In this document: in pieces, positions 51,738-60,519 of the stretch | Numbering within the stretch: position 1 is the stretch's first letter | Layout of the letters: each line of letters begins with the position of its first letter | Assembly: GCF_021088345.1 (NCBI RefSeq) | Contig: NZ_CP088156.1 | Span: forward strand, 3,596,001-3,660,000 | Length of the DNA: 64,000 bases | Source: Bradyrhizobium ontarionense | Lineage (GTDB): Bacteria; Pseudomonadota; Alphaproteobacteria; Rhizobiales; Xanthobacteraceae | Direction of reading: 5' to 3' | Notes under the pieces: model-generated | Database searches by the model: none | Seen by the model: only the letters and a program-made list of their open reading frames with translations | What the model was told of the DNA's origin: nothing | Translations under genes and position numbers: made by a program

Positions 51738-53960
51738 TTGAGCACCGTCGGTTCGCGCGCCTTCCAGAAGGCGCGGCAGGAAAAGAAGCTGAAGAAGCTC
51801 ATCGAGGCGCAGCTGCCGGCGGCGTTTGCGGCCTATCGCGCCGGGCGCCAGGCCGATGCGCAGGCGCTGTGCGCACAGCTGCTGCAGGAGGTGCCGACCT
51901 GTTTCGAAGCCGTCCATCTGCTCGGCGTGTCCCTGGTCGAATGCGGACGTTTCACCGAAGCCACGGGCTTTCTGGCGCAGGCCGTGGCGCTCGAGCCCAA
52001 TTCGGCCGACGCGCATTCCAATCTCGGCTGGGCGCTGGTCAATTGCGATCGCTACGAGGAGGCGCGCGCCTCGCTGGAGCGATCGCTGGCGCTGCGGCCG
52101 AATGCGCCGGTAACGTTGCGCAACCTCGGAATCACCTTGCTGCGGCTCAAGCAGGGCGAGCCCGCGCTCGCTGCGGTGACGCGCGCGCTTCAGCTCAAGC
52201 CCGACGATGCCGATTGCTGGTGCAACCGCAGCGTCGCGGAGCTGATGCTGCGGCGCTGGGACGCGGCGGCGGCGAGCGCCGAACGCGCGCTGGCATTCCG
52301 CCCGAACCATTTCGAGGCCATGGTCAACAAGGGACTCGCGCATCTCGAGCTGCGCCATTTCGAGCTGGCCGAAGCGACCTTCAATGCCGCACGCGCGGCA
52401 CGGCCCGACAATGCCGAGCTACTGGCGCATCGCGGCCGGCTCCATATGCTGGCCGGGCGCACCGATCAGGCCGAAGCCGATTTCGATGCCGCCGTCGCGC
52501 TCGACCCCGGCCTCCAGGTGGGATGGCAGGGCAAGGCGCAGATCTCGATGCTCAAGGGCAACATCGCGCAGGCGATGGCGGCCTGCACGCGCGTGCTCGA
52601 CAACAACCCCACCGCCCAGGTCGCGCTGACATTGCTCGGCGCCTGCCAGGGGCGGCTCGGCGACATCGAGGGCGCGATCGCGCAGTTCGACCGCGCGCTC
52701 GCGGTGCAGCCCGACTACGACGAGGCGATCACCAAGAAGATCTTCTATCTCGACTTCCTGTCCGGCGCCGACTTCGCCGTGCAGCAGGCGGCGCGCTATT
52801 ATTGGTGGGTGGCGATCGGCGCGAAATTCCCGCGCCGCAAGCTCGCCGCGCGCTCGCTCGATCCCGGCAGGCGCATCGTCATCGGCTACGTGTCGGCCGA
52901 TTTCCGCATGCATTCGGCCGCCTTCGCCTTCCTGCCGGTGCTGCGCGCGCACGACAAGACACAGGTGCAGGTCAACTGCTACTCGTCGTCGCCACGGCAC
53001 GATGCCTTCACCGCGACGTTCCAGTCCGTAGCCGACGTCTGGGTCGAGGCCGCGAACCTCTCCGACGACGAGCTGGCCGACCGCATCCAGCAGGACGACG
53101 TCGACATCCTGGTCGATCTCTCCGGCTACACCACGGGCACGCGGATGCCGGTGTTTGCGCGCAAGCCGGCGCCGATCCAGGTCACGGCGTGGGGCAGCGG
53201 CACCGGCACCGGCCTTGCGACCATGGATTACTTCTTCGCCGATCCCGTGACGGTGCCGCAGAATGTCAGGCCGCTGTTCGCCGAGCGCGTCCACGACCTG
53301 CCTTCCGTGATCACGATCGACCCGCTGCTCGACATTGCGCCATCGCCGCTGCCGATGCTGCAGAACGGCCACGTCACCTTCGGCGTCTACAACCGCATCG
53401 ACAAGATCTCCGACGAGGCGATCGCGCTGTGGTCGCGGCTGTTGCGCGAGGTTCCCGACGCCAAGCTCGTCATCAAGCATCTCGCGCTCAACGACGCGCT
53501 GGTGCGTGACGGCCTGCTCGGCCGCTTCGTCGCGCAGGGCGTGCCGGAGGCGCGCATCCTCTGCCTGGGGGCCAGCGAGCGCAGCGAGCATCTGCGGTCG
53601 TTCGATCGCATCGACATGTCGCTCGATCCGTTCCCGCAGAACGGCGGCATCTCGACGTTCGAGTCGCTCTACATGGGCGTGCCGGTGGTGGCCAAGCTCG
53701 GCTCCGGCGCAGCCTCGCGCGCGGCCGGCGGCATCCTGACCGCGGCCGGGCTCGCCGACTGGGTCGCCGATGATGATGACGGCTACATCCGGATCGCGAA
53801 GACCTTCGCCGCGCAGGCGGGGCTGCTGGCGAAGCTGCGGGCCGAGCTGCCCGGCATGGTCGCGCGCTCGCCGGCCGGCGACGTCGCCAACTACACGCGC
53901 TGCGTCGAGGCGGCGTACCGGCAGTTCTGGCAGACCTATTGCGCGGGCGCCGCCTCCTGA
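51738..53960 (+). CDS. TPR protein with O-GlcNAc transferase-like (GT41) domain
   Basis: 740 residues from a TTG codon at 51738, chosen for ggag 11 bp upstream. Residues of about 30-330 are tandem TPR repeats (for example FLAQAVALEPNSADAHSNLGWAL, ASLERSLALRPNAPVTLRNLGITL). Residues of about 370-735 are a GT41 catalytic domain: IGYVSADFRMHS, DILVDLSGYT, GKPAPIQV-like RKPAPIQVTAWGSGTG, VTFGVYNRIDKI and FDRIDMSLDPFPQNGGISTFESLYMGVPVV. It would transfer a sugar to a protein or glycan, cytoplasmic. The substrate is unknown. Family neighbours in other bacteria are often flagellar or polysaccharide genes, not seen here. Confidence 0.82.
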   Translation: MSTVGSRAFQKARQEKKLKKLIEAQLPAAFAAYRAGRQADAQALCAQLLQEVPTCFEAVHLLGVSLVECGRFTEATGFLAQAVALEPNSADAHSNLGWALVNCDRYEEARASLERSLALRPNAPVTLRNLGITLLRLKQGEPALAAVTRALQLKPDDADCWCNRSVAELMLRRWDAAAASAERALAFRPNHFEAMVNKGLAHLELRHFELAEATFNAARAARPDNAELLAHRGRLHMLAGRTDQAEADFDAAVALDPGLQVGWQGKAQISMLKGNIAQAMAACTRVLDNNPTAQVALTLLGACQGRLGDIEGAIAQFDRALAVQPDYDEAITKKIFYLDFLSGADFAVQQAARYYWWVAIGAKFPRRKLAARSLDPGRRIVIGYVSADFRMHSAAFAFLPVLRAHDKTQVQVNCYSSSPRHDAFTATFQSVADVWVEAANLSDDELADRIQQDDVDILVDLSGYTTGTRMPVFARKPAPIQVTAWGSGTGTGLATMDYFFADPVTVPQNVRPLFAERVHDLPSVITIDPLLDIAPSPLPMLQNGHVTFGVYNRIDKISDEAIALWSRLLREVPDAKLVIKHLALNDALVRDGLLGRFVAQGVPEARILCLGASERSEHLRSFDRIDMSLDPFPQNGGISTFESLYMGVPVVAKLGSGAASRAAGGILTAAGLADWVADDDDGYIRIAKTFAAQAGLLAKLRAELPGMVARSPAGDVANYTRCVEAAYRQFWQTYCAGAAS

Positions 53961-54304
53961 TCCCCGGCGGCTTCGTCCGCCCTGCGCCGTCTGCCGAGAC
54001 CGGGGCTGGATCTCCGACGCCACGCCGCGACACAACCAGGAGATGCAGCTATCAGATCGTCCCCGGCCCGCCGATCCCTGACACCATCATGACGTAGTCC
54101 TGACACGACGGAGTTTCACTCGTCCTGGCTGTGGCGCCAACACAGATGTGGCTTTTTGGTGGCAATGCCCGGCCCGCGACATTAGGCCTCCCTGCCACCA
54201 ACCGGCGAGTAGTGGACCGCCTTCGCCGCGCACACACATAATGGCGTCAGAAACTGGACCGTGCCTCGCGATTGCTGTGCGGCCGGCAACGGAGGAATTG
54301 GGGC
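53961..54304. other. Intergenic region with no recognised feature
   Basis: About 344 bp between two plus-strand genes. No plausible gene or known repeat was seen. The ggagg at 54291-54295 serves the next start. Confidence 0.4.
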
Positions 54305-55468
54305 ATGCGGGCCGCGTTGTTGAGTTGCGTCTTTGCGGCAGGATTGAGTCTGGTGACTGCGCCGCTCGTGCCTGCGGCGGCACAGACCGCGCGGGCCGCA
54401 AAGTCCGCAACCGCCACCGCCGTCGGCGAAGGCGGCAAGCTGCAGGAATCCAACGAATGGACGGTCGGCATCGCCGGCGGCCTGCTCGAAGGCACCAACA
54501 TTCGTTTTGCCGCCGAGATGGCCAAGGTGCTCGACGACCGGCCGAACCTGCGCGTGCTGCCGATGGTGACCTATGGCGCGCTCGGCAACATCGAGGACCT
54601 GCTCTATCTCAAAGGCGTCGATGTCACGATCACCTCGGCCGACGTGCTCGACGAGTTCGTGCGCAACGGCACGCTCGCCAACATCAAGACCCGGATCCGC
54701 TACATCTGCTCGTTCTATATCAACGAGATGCATGTCTACGTCCGCCCTGAGATCAAGACACTCGAAGATCTCGCGGGCAAGAAGGTCAGCTTCAATACGG
54801 TGGGAAGTGCGGCGAATCTGACCGGTGGCATCGTCTTCGACCGGCTCCACATCAACGCCGAGAAGGTGTTCCTCAACAATTCGGTGGCGCTCGAGAAGAT
54901 GCGGACCGGCGAGATCGCCGGCGTCGTGCACGTCACCGGCAAGCCGACCGACCTGTTCGCCAAGTTCAAGCCCGAGCCCGGGTTTCATTTCCTCCCCGTG
55001 CCGTTTGCGCGCAGCCTGCAGGACTACTACGTGCCGACGAAGCTGACGTCGCAGGACTATCCCAACCTGCTCAAGCCGGGCGAGAGCGTCGAGACCATCG
55101 GCGTGCCGCAGGTGCTGGCGGTCTACAATTGGCCGCCGGAGACCGAGCGATATCGCCGCGTCGCGCGGTTCGTCGAATACCTGTTCAGACGGTTCGACCA
55201 GTTCAAGCAGCCGCCGTTTCACCCGAAGTGGAACGAGATCAACCTCGCCTCCTCGCTTCCCGGCTGGACCCGCTTCCGCGCCGCGGAGGAACTGCTGGCA
55301 AGCAGCCGCCGGCCGGAGGCTGACGGCGCCGAGAAGCAACAGTTCGACCAATGGATGAATGCAAGAGCCGCAACCGGCGGCCGGCGTCTGAGCGACGAGG
55401 AGACCAAGGTGCTGTTCGAGCAGTTCCAGGGCTGGATGAAGCAGGGGGGCGGCCAGCCGGCGCGATAG
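54305..55468 (+). CDS. TAXI-type solute-binding protein, second orphan copy
   Basis: 387 residues. Signal peptide 1-24 (LSCVFAAGLSLVTAPLVPAAAQ). The binding domain shares with the protein at 38150: MAKVLDDRPNLRVLP, the NEMHVYVRPEI region, SLQDYYVPTKL, YPNLLKPGESVET, and YNWPPETERYRRVARFVEY. Again there is no TRAP permease nearby. Start at 54305 follows cggagg. It may be secreted as a sensor partner or may work with a permease encoded elsewhere. Confidence 0.78.
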   Translation: MRAALLSCVFAAGLSLVTAPLVPAAAQTARAAKSATATAVGEGGKLQESNEWTVGIAGGLLEGTNIRFAAEMAKVLDDRPNLRVLPMVTYGALGNIEDLLYLKGVDVTITSADVLDEFVRNGTLANIKTRIRYICSFYINEMHVYVRPEIKTLEDLAGKKVSFNTVGSAANLTGGIVFDRLHINAEKVFLNNSVALEKMRTGEIAGVVHVTGKPTDLFAKFKPEPGFHFLPVPFARSLQDYYVPTKLTSQDYPNLLKPGESVETIGVPQVLAVYNWPPETERYRRVARFVEYLFRRFDQFKQPPFHPKWNEINLASSLPGWTRFRAAEELLASSRRPEADGAEKQQFDQWMNARAATGGRRLSDEETKVLFEQFQGWMKQGGGQPAR

Positions 55469-55491
55469 CCCCGATTGGTTGCTCGCGCGGG

Positions 55492-56160
55492 CTATGGCGC
55501 GCGGTTCCTGCGCAGCGACTCCGGCGTGTCCGGCTGCGCCAGCGGATGGGCGGAGGCGAAAGCCGGCAGCGCCATCGCGGCCTCGACGACGCGCTTCACC
55601 GTCGGCGTCGATGCGAGGTCGAGGCCCTGGTTGAGCGCGAAGGTGACATGGCCGGCGAGGCAGATGTCGGCAGTCGTGGGCGCATCGCCATGGGCGAAGC
55701 GGCCGGTCGCTGGATGGCTCGACAGCTGGGCCTCGACCGCCGCCAGCATCTCCGCAGCCCAGTGCCTGAGCCAGGCCGCGCGCGCCGCGTCGTCGACGTG
55801 CAGCACCTCGGTGAGATAGCGCTGCACGCGCGGCGTCGTCAGCGGATGCGCGTCGCAGGCGATCATCGCCGCCAGCGCGCGCACGCGGGCGCGGCCCTTG
55901 GCGTCCTCCGGCAGCAGCGCCGGACCGGGACAGGCCTCGTCGAGATAGTCGAGGATCGCCAGCGACTGCGTCAGCACGGTGCCGTCGTCGAGCACCAGCG
56001 ACGGCAGCGCCATCTGCGGGTTGAGCGCCGCGTAGGCATCGCCGTGATGCTGCTGGCGGTCGATATCGACCGCGACCTGCTCGTAAGGAATGCCCTTCAG
56101 GTTGAGCGCGATCCGCACCCGAAAGCTCGCCAGCGACCGCCAGAACGAATAGAGTTTCAT
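55492..56160 (-). CDS. Glutathione S-transferase, zeta-like (maleylacetoacetate isomerase type)
   Basis: 222 residues. Thioredoxin-like N-terminal domain (YSFWRSLASFRVRIALNLKG, then NPQMALPSLVLDDG with the cis-Pro and LTQSLAILDYLDE), then a helical C-terminal domain. The RVRIALNLKG segment is typical of zeta/MAAI enzymes. It may isomerise maleylacetoacetate or maleylpyruvate, or conjugate glutathione. No tyrosine-degradation genes are adjacent, so the role is open. It is convergent with the TAXI gene (24 bp). Confidence 0.85.
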   Translation of the reverse strand: MKLYSFWRSLASFRVRIALNLKGIPYEQVAVDIDRQQHHGDAYAALNPQMALPSLVLDDGTVLTQSLAILDYLDEACPGPALLPEDAKGRARVRALAAMIACDAHPLTTPRVQRYLTEVLHVDDAARAAWLRHWAAEMLAAVEAQLSSHPATGRFAHGDAPTTADICLAGHVTFALNQGLDLASTPTVKRVVEAAMALPAFASAHPLAQPDTPESLRRNRAP

Positions 56161-56213
56161 GTGGGCTCCCTCGGACGCCCGAAGGTGCCCGCGGCGGCGA
56201 TCGTGAGCAAGGC

Positions 56214-56735
56214 CTACTCCGCGCCCGGTGTGAACTCCTGGTCGGCGACGGCTGCGCTCTGCGGCACCTTGATCACGACCGCGGCTCGGTTGAGCGCCTG
56301 ATGGCAGGAATTGCAGGCGGCGGTGAGGTCCGCGTAGGACTTGTCGAAGCGGGCGACGTCCTCGAGCTTGATGGCCTGCGCGAGGTCGTCGAACGGCTGC
56401 TGCGTCACGGCAGCGGTCATGTCGGCGAAGGAATTGCCCTCGACCTGCGGCTGCGCCCGACTGACGCGGTTGAACGCCCCTTTGAGGTTGCCGAGCTCGT
56501 AGGCGCTGAACGCCCAGTTGCCGCTATGCGCCGCGATCCAGAGCCTGATGTGGCGTGGCTGAACGGTTGCGATCATCAGGTCGCTGATGGTCGGCAGATA
56601 GGCCGGCGCAGCGATCGGTGTTTCGGCGCGCGTGCCGCCCATGGAGGCAAACATCGCGGCAAGACAGGCAAGCCCCGCGAGACTGACGGCAGCGAATGTC
56701 AGCCGCTTGCCTTGGCGGAGGTGTTTCGGACGCAT
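56214..56735 (-). CDS. Exported c-type cytochrome-like protein (single CXXCH)
   Basis: 173 residues. A membrane or signal segment (LTFAAVSLAGLACLAAMFASMGG) and a helical mature domain with one heme-binding motif C141-N-S-C-H145 near the C-terminus, as in cytochrome c'-type four-helix proteins. It would sit in the periplasm. An Irr-type palindrome lies just upstream, suggesting iron-dependent expression. Its electron-transfer partners are not in view. Confidence 0.75.
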   Translation of the reverse strand: MRPKHLRQGKRLTFAAVSLAGLACLAAMFASMGGTRAETPIAAPAYLPTISDLMIATVQPRHIRLWIAAHSGNWAFSAYELGNLKGAFNRVSRAQPQVEGNSFADMTAAVTQQPFDDLAQAIKLEDVARFDKSYADLTAACNSCHQALNRAAVVIKVPQSAAVADQEFTPGAE

Positions 56736-56758
56736 CTTCGATTCTCCGGAAGGAAAAC

Positions 56759-56775
56759 TTTAGAAACGTTCTAAG
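56759..56775. promoter_or_regulatory. Candidate Irr box (iron control element) before the cytochrome gene
   Basis: tttagaa-acg-ttctaag: a 7-bp inverted repeat with 3-bp centre, one mismatch at the last base. It resembles the ICE/Irr box known in Rhizobiales (tttagaa-N3-ttctaaa type). It lies 24-40 bp upstream of the minus-strand start codon at 56735, where a repressor would block RNA polymerase. Confidence 0.6.
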
Positions 56776-57064
56776 GAGACACCATCGTCGGCGCCAATCG
56801 CAATTGTTGATCGCAGCGATCAGAAAAACTTGATGATCCATGCAGCGTGGCGCGCACGCTCCGGACACATTGTGCTGCCGTCCGGACCCGTTGAGACACC
56901 AGGATGCTGAGGCGCCTGGGTGCCTTCACGAGCGTCCAATCGGGGCGGATGAGGGCGAGCGCTACAACGGACATGGTGGCAATCTCGGCGATCGTCATGG
57001 ATCGCGACGCCCGACGCGACGGCATGGCGGCGGCGGACCACGCTTCGCCTATCCGCACGACGCG
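56776..57064. other. Intergenic region with no gene recognised
   Basis: No open frame here is convincing. A decayed family D-like stretch (cggggcggatgagggcgagcg) is at about 56940-56961. Confidence 0.4.
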
Positions 57065-57982
57065 CTAAAGCGGCAGAGTGTCGATCTGCCGCGGCAGGCT
57101 GTGGCTCGCATGCCGACTGGCATGGCTGCGCGCCAATGCTGCGTCGATCAGCGAGACATCCAAAGGATCGCCTTTGCGAAATGCAATCAGCAATTCCTCG
57201 AGAGCCGCATGGCCCGGCAATTTCGAGTCGCTGGCATAAAAATGATAGATGGATGCTCCGTCGGTAAACTCCGGCGATAGGCCGACGCGGGCATTGTACC
57301 TGTCGTGCATCACGCCCGGGGAAATCCCTAGGCTGCTCAGGCTATGATTGAATGCCGGTTGATCGGCGAAATCGTTGCTCGACCGAAAGAACTGCAGCCA
57401 GTTTTCATGCCACGCGTTTCCAAGCTGACGGGCGATGGGCGTATCGCGCCAGAACACGACGCCGCTGTTGAGATAGAACGGGAGCGGGTGAGACCAGCCG
57501 AGACGCTCGAATGCGGACGACGCCCATGACGGCAAGCCGCAGCCGGCTGGCGCTTCGGGACTGCGATCGATGGCTGCGCAGACGGATACGGTCCGGTCTC
57601 GAAAGAGCTGATCGAATGCAGCCACGGGAATGGCGTCGGCGTCGAGGTAGAGAAAATCGCCCTCCATGAACTGGCGCGCCTGAGTCTTCGCGAACCGGCT
57701 CCGCGCCCCCATGCCACCCGGAAAGGCGCCGACTGAACGGATATTCTTCGCCAGATCATGATGCGCAAGCAGAGGAGCTATGATTGGAAGGCTTTGATCA
57801 TCCGTGAGGATGGTGAGCTTGGCTGCTCCGTATATTTTCCTCAGCGCAAGAGCCGAAATCGTCAACAGATCGACGTACCTGCGCTCACCATCGCTTGCGA
57901 CGGCGAAGCAGACCTGAATCTGTCGCCTGGCTATGAGCTGGTAAAATCGGCTTACAATAATACTTCCGGCATTTCCGATCAT
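57065..57982 (-). CDS. Glycosyltransferase-like protein (GT-A fold, DxD)
   Basis: 305 residues from the ATG at 57982 (MIGNAGSIIVSRFYQ). Residues 105-120 contain LYLDADAIPV with the metal-binding DAD at 114-116, and residues 169-180 contain FYLNSGVVFWRD, both typical of GT8-like nucleotide-sugar transferases. GC content is somewhat below its neighbours. A longer frame to 58075 adds a poorly conserved leader. The donor and acceptor are unknown. Confidence 0.65.
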   Translation of the reverse strand: MIGNAGSIIVSRFYQLIARRQIQVCFAVASDGERRYVDLLTISALALRKIYGAAKLTILTDDQSLPIIAPLLAHHDLAKNIRSVGAFPGGMGARSRFAKTQARQFMEGDFLYLDADAIPVAAFDQLFRDRTVSVCAAIDRSPEAPAGCGLPSWASSAFERLGWSHPLPFYLNSGVVFWRDTPIARQLGNAWHENWLQFFRSSNDFADQPAFNHSLSSLGISPGVMHDRYNARVGLSPEFTDGASIYHFYASDSKLPGHAALEELLIAFRKGDPLDVSLIDAALARSHASRHASHSLPRQIDTLPL

Positions 57983-58089
57983 TACTTGCGTCCTTAGTGA
58001 GCAATCATTTTCAAAATGGGCTTCACTGTTCTGACGGACGCAATGTGTCGTCAAGGCCGAGCATTCTGTCTGCATCCCACGCTACACAA

Positions 58090-58196
58090 GAGGTCTTCTT
58101 TCTTTAGAATTTGCGTTTGCCGCCTCCGTCGGAGCGGTATGTCACGACCGTCACCGGACGAGGGAAAGCGAAGTGCGATGAGCGCAGCGGATCTCG
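58090..58196. repeat. Dispersed repeat, family G copy 2 (diverged)
   Basis: ggtcttctttctttagaa, then cgcctccgtcggagcgg, cgaccgtcaccggacgag and gatgagcgcagcgg. It aligns in order with 50957-51115 but with many changes. The rest of 57983-58445 holds no gene that I can support. Confidence 0.5.
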
Positions 58197-58445
58197 GCGC
58201 GGCCTTCCGCCGCACCGATCGCGGACCTGATCCGGCAGATCCTCGACCAGATTCGGGAGTCGCTCGATTATCCCCGCGTCGGCGCGTCGTCCTGATCAGC
58301 GGCTTGTCCGCCGATGCCCAAGCGCAACGCGGAGCGACATTCCGCTCTCAAACCACGCATCGCCGAGGCTCACGCGGGACCCGCCTGTCCGTCACTCACG
58401 AGCGCTCTGAGTTGCTGCCGTCACTTGCCGGCGCAACGGGCGCAT

Positions 58446-59816
58446 CTACGGAATGGGATAGTCCTTCCACAGCCACTCCAGGGCCGCAGGCAGCGTCTGC
58501 GCGATGGTCGGGCGGTCGACATGCTTGGCGTTGCGCACGAACAGGAACTGATAGTGATAGCCCTTCTCGGCAAGGACCTTGGCCATGAGCTCGGCCGAGA
58601 GCGTCCAGTCGTGCATGCCGTCGGGGATCGTCGGATTGGGATAGAACAGGTCCTGATCGCCCATCTCGAACCAATAGCGGATCGGCTTGGCGGACGCGCG
58701 AGGGATGAGCGGCGCTCCTGGTGGCTCCGACGGTACGAGCGCGCCGTCCTTCACGGTGAGATTGGGGCTGGCGGGTCCGGTCCATGGCGAATGGAATTCC
58801 CAGGCGCCGCCGCGTAAGCCGGGATTCTGCGGCCATTGCTGGTTCACCATGGTCGGCGAATAGGCCAGTACCCTGTGATAGAGATCGGGATTGAACCAGG
58901 CCATGATGAACGCTGCGGCGCCGCTGGAGCTTAAGCCCATGGTGGCACGTCCCTCGGGATTCCCAGTCAGCTTGATGCCGGCGCGGCTCTCGACCAGCGG
59001 CAACACCTCGCGCTGGACGAACTGCGTATAGGTCTCCGACACCGTGTCGTATTCCCGGCCGCGCTGCGCGCCCTGCGCATCCTGTCCGCCGTTGCCGATC
59101 TGGATCGACACCATCGGCGGCACGCGCCGCTGCTGAATGAGATTGTCGAGGACGGTGTTCATGTCCTTCCAGGCAGCCGATCCGCCATCGCCCAGCACGA
59201 TGAAGGGCAGCTCGGTGCCCGCCGTGGTGTTCGGCGGCACATAGACGTCGATCTTGCGGGTCCAGGTGCCCGGATGGCTGGTCGTGACGATCATGTTCGA
59301 CTTGTCGCCCGGCACGGTCGTCGTGATCATGATCGACGAGTTGGTGCAGCCCGCCACATCGTCGCGGATCAGGCCGGGATTGTAGATCACGCTGTCGCGC
59401 GACGACATCGTGAAGGAAATGACGGTCCCCTTCGGCACGCCCTCCTTCGCGATCGTCTCGGGCGCGGGCGCGTGGGTCGGACCGATGATGAAGTTCCCCT
59501 CCGCGCCTGCAGGCGGCAAAGTGCCGTCGGGCAGCTCGGTGGCATCAGGATAGTTCGGATTTGTCGGGTCGCGGGTCGGCGGCTTAGTGGAGAAGTCGAG
59601 CCCGGCGGTGTCGATGAAGAACGGCTTGTCCTTGTCGGTGGTGTTGGCGCCGGGAGGCACAGCCATGTTCTGCGTGACGCAGGGCGTCTGTGAGGATTGT
59701 GCTTGTGGCGCTTGTGCCTGCGGCGTCTGCCCTGGTGGCGTCTGCGCCAGGCTGACTGTCGGGAGCGATGCCGCGGCGATCCATGTCGTCGCAAGGACGG
59801 TCAGGGCGCTTTTCAT
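58446..59816 (-). CDS. Exported esterase (alpha/beta hydrolase, enterochelin esterase-like)
   Basis: 456 residues. A signal peptide (ALTVLATTWIAAASLPTVSLAQ), a short Gln/Pro repeat (TPPGQTPQAQAPQAQSSQTP), then an N-terminal beta domain with a Cys pair and a C-terminal hydrolase domain with the nucleophile in MGLSSSGAAAF, the strand FIVLGDGGSAAW, and a His in NAKHVDRP. Resembles the putative esterase family that includes Fes and feruloyl esterases. It may act on acylated carbohydrate or siderophore esters in the periplasm. Confidence 0.8.
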   Translation of the reverse strand: MKSALTVLATTWIAAASLPTVSLAQTPPGQTPQAQAPQAQSSQTPCVTQNMAVPPGANTTDKDKPFFIDTAGLDFSTKPPTRDPTNPNYPDATELPDGTLPPAGAEGNFIIGPTHAPAPETIAKEGVPKGTVISFTMSSRDSVIYNPGLIRDDVAGCTNSSIMITTTVPGDKSNMIVTTSHPGTWTRKIDVYVPPNTTAGTELPFIVLGDGGSAAWKDMNTVLDNLIQQRRVPPMVSIQIGNGGQDAQGAQRGREYDTVSETYTQFVQREVLPLVESRAGIKLTGNPEGRATMGLSSSGAAAFIMAWFNPDLYHRVLAYSPTMVNQQWPQNPGLRGGAWEFHSPWTGPASPNLTVKDGALVPSEPPGAPLIPRASAKPIRYWFEMGDQDLFYPNPTIPDGMHDWTLSAELMAKVLAEKGYHYQFLFVRNAKHVDRPTIAQTLPAALEWLWKDYPIP

Positions 59817-60008
59817 GTTTCTTCCCCGATAGCGGTCTTGTTACGAGCGAGCCTTGATCGGGATTATGTAAGGCGGTCGGCGAGCGGTCAATGCGGGGAC
59901 GCGAGTTCCTCGGTTGCGACCCGCAGCGTCTCAGTGAAACGCGATCCGCCGCGTTTGGCTCCGCGGCGCGGACGCAGACGTCGATGATCGGTCGCCTGCA
60001 GCCGCGTC

Positions 60009-60300
60009 CTAGGGAAGACGGATGGCCTCGCCCCCGCTGCCTGTGAGCAGCCATGCGACCGCCGCCGCGACATCCGGCGCCTGCTGCTCCACGGTCGCTG
60101 CCGGGACCAGGCGTAATTGATCGAGGCGAAGGCATAGCCCTCACCGATGAGATGATCGACCTTGGCGACCCCAATCGCGTTGCGCTTGTGTCCGCGCGTC
60201 CGTCCCCCGCCATGGACGAAGACGATCAGCGGCGCGGCCTTGCCACCTGCCGCATACCAGAAGTCCAGCGTCTGTAGCGGATCGGACCGATAGGCATGTT
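60009..60300 (-). pseudogene. Remnant of an alpha/beta hydrolase (esterase) gene
   Basis: Minus-strand translation in shifting frames gives HAYRSDPLQTLDFWYAAGG and PLIVFVHGGG, then GHKRNAIGVAKVDHLIGEGY and AFASINY, then LVPAATVEQQAPDVAAAVAW ending at a TAG (60011-60009). At least two frameshifts break it, one just after HGGG and one after SINY; the catalytic Ser region is missing. The neighbouring exported esterase is a different family member. Confidence 0.65.
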
Positions 60301-60519
60301 ACGCTGGCGGCCCGGCCTGCCCCTCCGACTCGCTCCCCGCCTTCAGCGCCTGCAGCCATTCCATCACAAGCCCCGCGAGCACTGGGGGCGGAAGAGGTCA
60401 ATAGCAGCGCAGGCGCGCAGCGAGCGCTTTTCGGGACATCCGGCGCATCAGCTCGCGGCGGAGCGACTTGACTGCAGCGCCACCGTCTCCCCTTGGCTCG
60501 CAACGAGCCACGCACTCCG
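60301..60519. other. Intergenic region with no gene recognised
   Basis: Contains no frame that resembles a protein. Possibly the decayed 5' part of the esterase remnant. Confidence 0.35.

Noticed and set aside
50823..51802. Minus-strand open frames over the family G repeat and downstream
   Set aside because: They run through the repeat and the remnant region and show no protein-like features.
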